Positions 1 to 5,445 of a stretch of DNA of 11,833 nucleotides are shown in pieces (the stretch's first letter is position 1; each line of letters begins with the position of its first letter). The translations under genes and the position numbers were made by a program. The DNA is from Spirochaetota bacterium (GTDB lineage Bacteria > Spirochaetota > Spirochaetia > DSM-27196 > PWMO01). Location: assembly GCA_009908925.1 (NCBI GenBank), contig JAAAOH010000138.1:1-11833 (forward strand), read 5' to 3'. A model generated the notes under the pieces. The model was not told where the DNA came from, ran no database searches, and was given only the letters and a program-made list of their open reading frames with translations.

Positions 1-1
1 C

Positions 2-598
2 TTCGAAACCTTCAAGCAGGCCTCCGAGGAGGCGGGCTGGGAAGTCTCACACGAGGCGTTTCTCGCGAGCATGGGACTTCCCCGCAGAAACATTCCGCCA
101 AAGCTCGCCGAGGTACTCGGTGCTACGTTTCCCGCAACGCGGGTGCTCGATCGCTCCTACGAGCTCCTCGAGTCCGCCGTCGAACGGCACGGCCCGCCGT
201 TGAAAGGCGGCGTCGACGAAATCCTCGACGCCCTCGGCGAGCGGCGTATCCCGGCAATCGTCGCCACATCGACCGACGCCGCCACCGCTCGCGCATACCT
301 CGACACCACCGGCCTCCTGCAGCGTTTTGTCGGTGTGGTCGGCGGCGATGAGATCGAGAGAGGGAAACCCGACCCGGACATATTTCTGCACGCCGCCGAG
401 AAGCTCGAGACGCCTCCCGATCGGGTGATCGTCTTCGAGGATTCGATGAACGGCGTGCGCGCGGGCGCCGCGGCCGGCATGCGGGTCATAATGATCCCGG
501 ATTTTATCGAACCTTCCGCCGAGATCCGCGCCATGGCATTCGCCGTCGTGCTGTCTCTGCATGACGCGGCGACGCAGCTCGATACCCTGCTCGCATAG
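2..598 (+). CDS. HAD-family hydrolase (phosphatase/phosphomutase-like), 5' truncated
   Basis: Partial gene. The reading frame is open from base 2 without a start codon, and 198 residues are visible. An internal ATG lies at 71, but the in-frame residues before it (FETFKQASEEAGW...) look like normal HAD cap sequence, so the true start is upstream of the window. Visible HAD motifs are motif II (VATST, bases ~260-275), motif III lysine in RGKPDPDIF (~358-385) and motif IV in VFEDSMNG (~430-455). Together they place it in HAD subfamily IA, near the phosphoglycolate phosphatase / beta-phosphoglucomutase group. Motif I with the nucleophilic Asp is off the window, so activity cannot be confirmed. It is probably a soluble cytoplasmic enzyme acting on a small phosphorylated metabolite; the substrate cannot be read from sequence. 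The next gene follows after 13 bases on the same strand and is probably cotranscribed. Confidence 0.88.
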   Translation, partial: FETFKQASEEAGWEVSHEAFLASMGLPRRNIPPKLAEVLGATFPATRVLDRSYELLESAVERHGPPLKGGVDEILDALGERRIPAIVATSTDAATARAYLDTTGLLQRFVGVVGGDEIERGKPDPDIFLHAAEKLETPPDRVIVFEDSMNGVRAGAAAGMRVIMIPDFIEPSAEIRAMAFAVVLSLHDAATQLDTLLA

Positions 599-600
599 AC

Positions 601-604
601 GGAG
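601..604 (+). promoter_or_regulatory. Ribosome binding site deciding the GTG start of the PAP2 gene
   Basis: GGAG at 601-604 stands 7 bases before GTG 612, right after the stop codon of the HAD gene (596-598). No comparable Shine-Dalgarno sequence serves the alternative in-frame ATG at 561. Confidence 0.6.
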
Positions 605-611
605 CATTGCG

Positions 612-1559
612 GTGAATCGTTTCATGCATTCTGCCCGAACCGGGCGCGCCGTCCGCGAGCCCGTAGATATCACCTTCTACGCCGTGAACGGCTTCCTCGC
701 CCTCATGAACGTGATCCTTGCCGTCGTCGGCGCGGCAGCGACGACGGGCGGGACGGCACGGCACCTCGCCGTCGCCGTGGCCTTTTCGGCGGCCTGCGCA
801 CTTCCGACGCTTCTGTCGGCGCTCGAGGATCGCGTCGCCGGACGCTTCCCGCACGGGCGCGCAGCGCGGGTCATGCGGTTCGTTCGGACCTTCTACGTCC
901 ACGCATTCTACGGGCCCTATTTCGCAGACGTGATTCTTCTCTCTCAGGGGGTGTGGGGACCGCTCTCGCTCGACTGGCTGTTCGCGGGGATCGAGGAGGC
1001 GGCGTTCGGGTTTCAACCGGCCCTGGCATTCTCGCGGGCGCTCTCCAACCTTCCGTGGGTGAACGAGATCTTCTTCTTCGGGTATTTCTCCTACTATCTC
1101 ATCCTGACCACCGGTTTCTGGATTATGTTCCTTCATGGGCAGGACGAGGCGGCGCAGCGCGCGGTCTTCATCACGATCACCGCATTTGCCCTGCTCTATG
1201 TCTGGTACGTGTTTTTTCCCGTGCAGGGGCCGAAGTACTTCTTCGAGAGCCTCAATACGAGCTGGTACGGCGAGTTCGAGGGGTACGTGTTCGTGCCCCT
1301 CATGCGCGCAATATTCAACCGGATGACGCTTGCGGGGGCGGCCTTCCCGTCATCACACGTCGCGATCGGCCTCATCGCGGTTCTGCTTCTGCGCCCCCAC
1401 CTACCGCGGCTGTTCCGTCTCTACCTCGCGGTTTTCGTACTGCTGTGCGTGTCGACCGTGTATATCTACGCCCACTATGTGGTGGACGTCGTGGCGGGGC
1501 TCGCGGTTGTGCCTGTGCTTCTGTGGGTCGCAAAACGGCTCTATCGACGCGTACAGTGA
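612..1559 (+). CDS. PAP2-superfamily membrane protein (phosphatase or inositolphosphotransferase-like)
   Basis: Polytopic inner-membrane protein of 315 residues with about six or more hydrophobic segments. Two PAP2 active-site motifs are clear: the C2 motif FPSSH (residues 245-249) and the C3 His-x3-Asp pair H288/D292 in YAHYVVDVVAG. The canonical Arg of the C3 motif (SR-x5-H) is Thr here, and the usual KxxxxxxRP C1 motif is not obvious. An FPVQGPKYFF segment sits about 30 residues before the C2 motif. This pattern resembles the PAP2_3 / IPC-synthase-like branch more than classical phosphatidate phosphatases. Expected role: removal or transfer of a lipid phosphate or head group at the membrane; the substrate is unknown. 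The GTG at 612 is chosen as start because GGAG lies 7 bases upstream. An in-frame ATG at 561 lies inside the HAD gene and would add 17 arginine-rich residues. Confidence 0.85.
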   Translation: MNRFMHSARTGRAVREPVDITFYAVNGFLALMNVILAVVGAAATTGGTARHLAVAVAFSAACALPTLLSALEDRVAGRFPHGRAARVMRFVRTFYVHAFYGPYFADVILLSQGVWGPLSLDWLFAGIEEAAFGFQPALAFSRALSNLPWVNEIFFFGYFSYYLILTTGFWIMFLHGQDEAAQRAVFITITAFALLYVWYVFFPVQGPKYFFESLNTSWYGEFEGYVFVPLMRAIFNRMTLAGAAFPSSHVAIGLIAVLLLRPHLPRLFRLYLAVFVLLCVSTVYIYAHYVVDVVAGLAVVPVLLWVAKRLYRRVQ

Positions 1560-1563
1560 ATCG

Positions 1564-1600
1564 AAAAAACGGCGGCGCCCCGGATGGGACGGCCGCCGTT
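1564..1600 (-). terminator. Rho-independent terminator of ilvC
   Basis: A perfect 9-bp stem is formed by AACGGCGGC (1568-1576) and GCCGCCGTT (1592-1600). On the - strand it is followed directly by a run of six T (the A run 1564-1569 on +). This is a textbook intrinsic terminator 27 bases after the ilvC stop. It lies 9 bases past the PAP2 stop, but on the + strand there is no T tract after the hairpin, so it probably only weakly stops or stabilises the opposing transcript. Confidence 0.85.
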
Positions 1601-1627
1601 CATGGCTTCCAGTCGTGCTGCTTCGCC

Positions 1628-2662
1628 CTACTCGCCCTTGATACCCTCGCTCGGGGTGGCAATGATCGGGTTGAGGAAGGGCATGAGCTCGCGGAGGCGG
1701 GCGCCCACATCCTCGATGATGTGCTTCTCGTTCTTCGCGCGAAGCTCGAGGAACTTCTTGCCGCCGGTCTCGTTTTCCTTGACCCAGCCGTCCGCGAACG
1801 TGCCATCCTGGATCTCCGCGAGAATCTTCTTCATCTCCGCACGGGTCTGGTCGTTGATGACACGGGGACCGGAAACGTAATCGCCGTACTCCGCGGTGTT
1901 GCTGACCGAGTAGCGCATGTAGTTCAGGCCGCCACGGTACATGAGGTCGACGATGAGCTTGAGCTCGTGCATGCACTCGAAGTATGCGATCTCGGGCTGG
2001 TACCCGGCTTCCACGAGGGTTTCGAAGGCGGTGGTAACGAGGCTCGATACGCCGCCGCAGAGAACCACCTGCTCACCAAAGAGATCCGTTTCGGTCTCTT
2101 CGGCAAAGGTCGTCTCGAGAACGCCCGCCCGGGTAGCACCGAGCGCCGCGGCGTAGGAAAGCGAGAGCTCCTTTGCCTGGCCGGTTGCATCCTGTTCGAT
2201 GGCAATGAGTGCCGGCACGCCGCCACCTTCCTCGTACGTCTCGCGCACACGGTGACCGGGGCCCTTGGGCGCGACCATGGCGATGTCGACAGTCTTGGGG
2301 GGCTTGATGGTGCCGTAGCGGATGTTGAATCCGTGGGCAAACATGATCATCTGCCCGTCGCGCAGATTCGGCGCAATGAACTCATCATACACCGCGGGGG
2401 CGCGCGTGTCGGGAACGAGGACCATCATGACATCGGCCCACTTCACCGCCTCGTCGATCGGGAGCACCTTGAGGCCCTTCTCCTCGGCGCGCTTCGCGCT
2501 CTTGCTCCCGGGCCGGAGCCCGACACGTACCTCGACACCGCTGTCCTGGTGATTCAACGCGTGCGCGTGCCCTTGAGAACCGAATCCGATGACTGCAAGA
2601 CGCTTTTTATGCATCAACTCCGGGTTCACATCTCGGTCGTAGTAGACCTTTGCCTGTGCCAT
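1628..2662 (-). CDS. ilvC: Ketol-acid reductoisomerase (class I)
   Basis: Second common step of valine, leucine and isoleucine synthesis: Mg-dependent alkyl migration and NADPH-dependent reduction of 2-acetolactate or 2-aceto-2-hydroxybutyrate in the cytoplasm. The protein has 344 residues, typical for the short class I form. The Rossmann motif is GFGSQGHAHALN (residues 26-37). The cofactor loop after beta2 (residues 50-56, RPGSKSA) has an Arg and Ser pattern that fits NADPH. FAHGFNI, the metal-binding DLFGEQ, and the second-domain ECMHELK and SNTAEYGDY motifs are all present, so the enzyme looks intact. The ATG start is supported by an AGGAGG at 2668-2673 (- strand), 5 bases upstream. The gene stands alone: no ilvB, ilvH, ilvD or leu genes are beside it. 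It is divergent from kynU and ends at a strong terminator. Confidence 0.98.
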   Translation of the reverse strand: MAQAKVYYDRDVNPELMHKKRLAVIGFGSQGHAHALNHQDSGVEVRVGLRPGSKSAKRAEEKGLKVLPIDEAVKWADVMMVLVPDTRAPAVYDEFIAPNLRDGQMIMFAHGFNIRYGTIKPPKTVDIAMVAPKGPGHRVRETYEEGGGVPALIAIEQDATGQAKELSLSYAAALGATRAGVLETTFAEETETDLFGEQVVLCGGVSSLVTTAFETLVEAGYQPEIAYFECMHELKLIVDLMYRGGLNYMRYSVSNTAEYGDYVSGPRVINDQTRAEMKKILAEIQDGTFADGWVKENETGGKKFLELRAKNEKHIIEDVGARLRELMPFLNPIIATPSEGIKGE

Positions 2663-2736
2663 ACACTCCTCCTAAAGGAATAAAAGAATCGCGGGTCCGC
2701 AAACCAAATCTTCGAAGCGGAAACACTTGAAGAGAG

Positions 2737-2765
2737 ACGATGACGACATAGGCGGGCTTTGTCAA
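2737..2765 (-). promoter_or_regulatory. Candidate sigma70-type promoter of ilvC
   Basis: On the - strand a perfect TTGACA (-35) occupies 2760-2765. The hexamer 17 bases further, CATCGT (2737-2742), is a poor -10. The -35 match and position are good, giving a leader of about 68 bases, but the -10 is weak, which would fit dependence on an activator. I saw no leader-peptide or T-box structure in the leader. Confidence 0.4.
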
Positions 2766-2797
2766 TATTCTTTCACCAAGACGCGAGTATTCTTGCA
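2764..2797. repeat. 12-bp direct repeat pair upstream of ilvC
   Basis: On the + strand AATATTCTTTCA (2764-2775) and AGTATTCTTGCA (2786-2797) match at 10 of 12 positions and are offset by 22 bp, about two helical turns. The first copy overlaps the outer edge of the ilvC -35 box. The arrangement could be a pair of binding sites for one regulator, but the copies are short and AT-rich, so chance is possible. Confidence 0.35.
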
Positions 2798-2809
2798 TTT
2801 TCCGCCCGT

Positions 2810-2823
2810 TTCTGCATGCAGAA
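2810..2823. promoter_or_regulatory. 14-bp perfect palindrome, candidate operator
   Basis: TTCTGCATGCAGAA is its own reverse complement. It lies in the divergent ilvC-kynU region, 21 bp upstream of the kynU -35 candidate and 44 bp upstream of the ilvC -35. It has no T tract on either side, so it is not a terminator. A dimeric regulator acting on one or both genes is the natural reading, but the regulator is not in the window. Confidence 0.45.
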
Positions 2824-2844
2824 CCCGATGTGCGCAGGTTTTTG

Positions 2845-2873
2845 TTGTTGACAGGCGGGTACTCTGCTATCAT
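2845..2873 (+). promoter_or_regulatory. Candidate extended -10 promoter of kynU, giving a near-leaderless mRNA
   Basis: TGCTATCAT (2865-2873) is an extended -10 element (TGn plus TATCAT, five of six matches to TATAAT). TTGTTG (2845-2850) stands 17 bp upstream as the -35. A perfect TTGACA overlaps it at 2848-2853, but its spacing to the same -10 is only 14 bp. Transcription would start near 2880, four to six bases before the kynU ATG at 2886. Confidence 0.5.
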
Positions 2874-2885
2874 CAACCCACCATC

Positions 2886-4130
2886 ATGAGACACTCAACC
2901 TCGAGGTCAGACGCCGAGCGCCTCGATCGGGATGATCCCCTGAAGAGCCTGCGGGGTCGGTTCGATCTCCCGGCCGGTGTGGTGTATCTCGACGGTAATT
3001 CCCTCGGCGCCCTTCCGAAAAATGTGGCCGAACGGGTATATCGGGTCGTCACCGAGGAGTGGGGCCGCGATCTCATTACGAGCTGGAATCTCCACGGCTG
3101 GATGGAACTCCCCTCCCGCGTCGGCGGGCGCATCGCTCCGCTCATCGGGGCGACCACCGGGGAGGTCGTCTGCGCCGACTCCACGTCGATTAACGTCTTC
3201 AAGCTGCTCGCAGCAGCCCTGAAACTCAATCCAGATCGCAGCACAATCCTCTCCGACAGTGGAAACTTCCCGACCGACCTCTATATGGCCCAGGGGCTCG
3301 GCGAGCTCATTGGAGGCGCGAGGCGCCTTCGGGTCGTGGACGAAGAAACGCTCGTCGATTCAATCGATGAGAACACCGCCGTAGTCATGGCCACCCACGT
3401 GAACTACCGCACCGGCCGCCGCCACGACATGCAGGCGGTAACCCGGCGCGCGCACGAGCTCGGCGCGCTCATGTTATGGGATCTCGCCCACAGTGCGGGT
3501 GCCATGCCGATCGAGCTCGATGCGGTCCGCGCGGACTTCGCCGTCGGCTGCGGCTACAAGTATCTGAACGGCGGCCCCGGCGCGCCGGCGTTTCTCTACG
3601 TCGCCGAGCGACACCTCGACTCGGTGCGGCCGCCGCTGTCGGGCTGGCTCGGCCATGAGGCCCCCTTTGCCTTCGACCTCGAGTATCGACCGGCCTCAGG
3701 TATCGAGCGAAACCGGGTCGGGACGCCGGCCATTCTCAACATGGCGGCGCTCGATGCCGCCCTCGACGTCTTCGACGGCGTCGACATGAAGCAGGTCCGG
3801 GAGAAGTCGGTGGCGCTGGCGGAATACTTCATCGAGCTCGTAGAGGAGCGCTGCGGCGAGTTCAGTGTGGAGCTCGTGAGCCCCCGCAACGCGTCGGCAC
3901 GCGGGAGCCAGGTTTCCTTCCGCCATCCGCAGGCGTATGCAGTCATGCAGGCGCTCATCGAGCGGGGCTTCATCGGAGACTTTCGGGCGCCGGATGTGCT
4001 GCGCTTCGGCTTCGCGCCTCTGTACGTGCGTTACGTGGATGCGTGGGACACGGCCGCCGCGCTGCGGGACATTCTGGAGACGGGGGCCTGGGACCAGGAG
4101 AAATTCAGGGTGAAATCCAGGGTCACATGA
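2886..4130 (+). CDS. kynU: Kynureninase
   Basis: PLP-dependent hydrolase cleaving kynurenine to anthranilate plus alanine (or 3-hydroxykynurenine to 3-hydroxyanthranilate) in tryptophan catabolism or kynurenine-route NAD synthesis. The protein has 414 residues, the usual size, with a class V aminotransferase fold. YLDGNSLGALP near the N terminus is a kynureninase signature. The PLP-pyridine Asp is D199 in WDLAHSAGA, and the Schiff-base lysine is K225 in GYKYLNGGPG. The C-terminal domain is complete. ATG 2886 is chosen because the conserved region begins about 30 residues later; an upstream in-frame ATG at 2727 would put the promoter elements inside the coding region. No Shine-Dalgarno sequence precedes the ATG. 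No tryptophan 2,3-dioxygenase, kynurenine formamidase or monooxygenase gene lies in the window, so the pathway direction is open. Confidence 0.96.
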   Translation: MRHSTSRSDAERLDRDDPLKSLRGRFDLPAGVVYLDGNSLGALPKNVAERVYRVVTEEWGRDLITSWNLHGWMELPSRVGGRIAPLIGATTGEVVCADSTSINVFKLLAAALKLNPDRSTILSDSGNFPTDLYMAQGLGELIGGARRLRVVDEETLVDSIDENTAVVMATHVNYRTGRRHDMQAVTRRAHELGALMLWDLAHSAGAMPIELDAVRADFAVGCGYKYLNGGPGAPAFLYVAERHLDSVRPPLSGWLGHEAPFAFDLEYRPASGIERNRVGTPAILNMAALDAALDVFDGVDMKQVREKSVALAEYFIELVEERCGEFSVELVSPRNASARGSQVSFRHPQAYAVMQALIERGFIGDFRAPDVLRFGFAPLYVRYVDAWDTAAALRDILETGAWDQEKFRVKSRVT

Positions 4131-4200
4131 TGGCATGGAAGAGCGCCTGCGGGTGCAGCACGCGGCCGTTCAACGCGCGGTCGGGCGGTGCACGGTGTCA

Positions 4201-4237
4201 CGCCGCGCGGTCCGGCGCGTATTGCGTCGCATTTTTT
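4201..4237 (+). terminator. Weak candidate terminator of kynU
   Basis: CGCCG (4201-4205) can pair with CGGCG (4213-4217). A further imperfect GCGCG / CGTCGC hairpin comes just before a run of six T (4232-4237). The T tract is good but the stems are short and imperfect. It sits about 70-100 bases after the kynU stop and just upstream of the next promoter, the right place for a transcript end. The remaining intergenic sequence from 4131 to 4200 shows nothing I can name. Confidence 0.35.
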
Positions 4238-4247
4238 CACTCAGCTA

Positions 4248-4276
4248 TTGTGAAGCTACGCCGAAATAGATATATT
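4248..4276 (+). promoter_or_regulatory. Sigma70-type promoter of the RND efflux operon
   Basis: TTGTGA (4248-4253, four of six) and TATATT (4271-4276, five of six) are separated by exactly 17 bp, in a locally AT-rich patch within otherwise GC-rich sequence. Transcription would start near 4283, leaving a leader of about 105 bases. A second perfect TTGACA at 4313-4318 has no -10 at usable spacing. I saw no convincing operator palindrome next to the promoter. Confidence 0.55.
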
Positions 4277-4387
4277 CTGATTGAAATTGATCGTGCGCGT
4301 GGCTTTTTCCTTTTGACATACTCGGCACCACCGAACGCGAACATACCATCGGCCAATTCTCCATAGCGGGAGGTCACAACCGTTATC

Positions 4388-5431
4388 ATGAAACGTATAT
4401 CGTCAGGACTTGTTGGGGCGGGCGTTCTGTTCTTCGCGGGCGCGCTCGCGGGCTGCGGAGGAGCATCCGGGCCTGCAGCATCGGAAGAGACCCAGTCTGT
4501 GCCCGTTCGGGTCGAGAGGGTACAACCGCAGTCGTTCGTGGAGTACGGCGAGTACTACGGAGAGATCCGGGCGGTCAGGGAAGCACGGCTGGTCTCGGTA
4601 ACGGGTGGTCGGGTCACCGAGATCAACGCCTCGGTCGGCGACACCGTTGAGACCGGCCAATCGCTTGCCCGTGTCGATGCCGAGCAGGCAGTCAGCCGCT
4701 ATGAGACCGCGCGACTGAGCGAGCGAATCTCGCGCGAGGCCTACGAGCGGGAGCAGCGCTTTCTCGAGGTGGGGAACTCCTCCCCCGTGGCCGTAGACAA
4801 CGCCCACCTTGCCTGGCTGGACGCGCGAAGCCGCCTTCTCGACGCCGAGAAGGCCCGCGACGGCGCCCTCGCCATCTCACCGCTCGACGGTACAGTGGTC
4901 GCAAAGCATATCGATCTCTACGACGAGCTCGCTCCCGGCGCGCCGACCTTCACGGTGGCGGATACCTCCCGGATGAAAATCACCGTCGGGGTGCCGGAGT
5001 CGGATATGGCGGCGATCCGCGAGCTCGGGAGTGCCGAGGTGCGGCTCAGCAGCATACCCGGCCGTGTATGGACGGGTCGCCCGGCCAGCGTCTCAAGGAA
5101 GCGCTCGGAGCGTAGCCTCACCTTCGAGGTGGAGATCCTCGTCGACAACCCCGACGGCGCGCTTCTCTCCGGCTCAACCGCCAATGTGCGCCTGGCCCTG
5201 CGTGAGATGCCCGATGAAGTCGTCGTTCCCTCTCACGTCGTCCAGACCCGCGGGACGGAGAGTTTCGTGATGATCGCAAACTCGACAACCGCACGCCGCG
5301 TACCGGTGACCATCGGCCCGTCGAGTGACACCCACACGGTGATCACATCGGGCCTCGAGCCGGGCAACGAGCTGATCACTGAGGGAATCAACCAGGTCGG
5401 CGACGGCTCTACCGTTCGCATCGTCGAGTAA
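4388..5431 (+). CDS. RND efflux periplasmic adaptor subunit (lipoprotein)
   Basis: Membrane-fusion protein of the HlyD/AcrA type, 347 residues, which links an RND permease to an outer-membrane channel. The N terminus is a lipoprotein signal: positive MKR, a hydrophobic stretch, then lipobox LAGC with the lipidated Cys at residue 23. The next residue is Gly, not Asp. The order matches the family: first lipoyl half around residues 70-97 (GGRVTEINASVGDTVETGQ), a short helical hairpin around 100-158, second lipoyl half around 161-192 (SPLDGTVVAKH), beta-barrel around 195-270, and a membrane-proximal domain to the end. The short hairpin is usual for adaptors of the smaller RND pumps. GGGAGG ends 14 bases before the ATG, a long but usable spacing. 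The permease gene follows after 14 bases, so the two form an operon. Substrate unknown. Confidence 0.94.
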   Translation: MKRISSGLVGAGVLFFAGALAGCGGASGPAASEETQSVPVRVERVQPQSFVEYGEYYGEIRAVREARLVSVTGGRVTEINASVGDTVETGQSLARVDAEQAVSRYETARLSERISREAYEREQRFLEVGNSSPVAVDNAHLAWLDARSRLLDAEKARDGALAISPLDGTVVAKHIDLYDELAPGAPTFTVADTSRMKITVGVPESDMAAIRELGSAEVRLSSIPGRVWTGRPASVSRKRSERSLTFEVEILVDNPDGALLSGSTANVRLALREMPDEVVVPSHVVQTRGTESFVMIANSTTARRVPVTIGPSSDTHTVITSGLEPGNELITEGINQVGDGSTVRIVE

Positions 5432-5445
5432 GAGGACAACCCGCA

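Noticed and set aside
953..2683. Long open + strand frame (576 codons) covering the PAP2 gene and all of ilvC
   Set aside because: It is out of frame with the PAP2 gene and antisense to the unmistakable ilvC; its product has no recognisable motif and is Arg/Gly-rich as expected from a high-GC shadow frame.
2727..2885. N-terminal extension of kynU from ATG 2727
   Set aside because: It would add 53 residues not found in kynureninases, spans the -35, -10 and palindrome, and has no ribosome binding site.
4313..4349. Second promoter for the RND operon built on the perfect TTGACA at 4313
   Set aside because: The nearest -10-like hexamer (TACCAT at 4344) is 25 bp away, too far for sigma70.
4043..4366. 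Possible small gene overlapping the kynU 3' end and the intergenic region
   Set aside because: It begins inside kynU, has no ribosome binding site, runs through the terminator candidate and the RND promoter, and its composition changes along its length.
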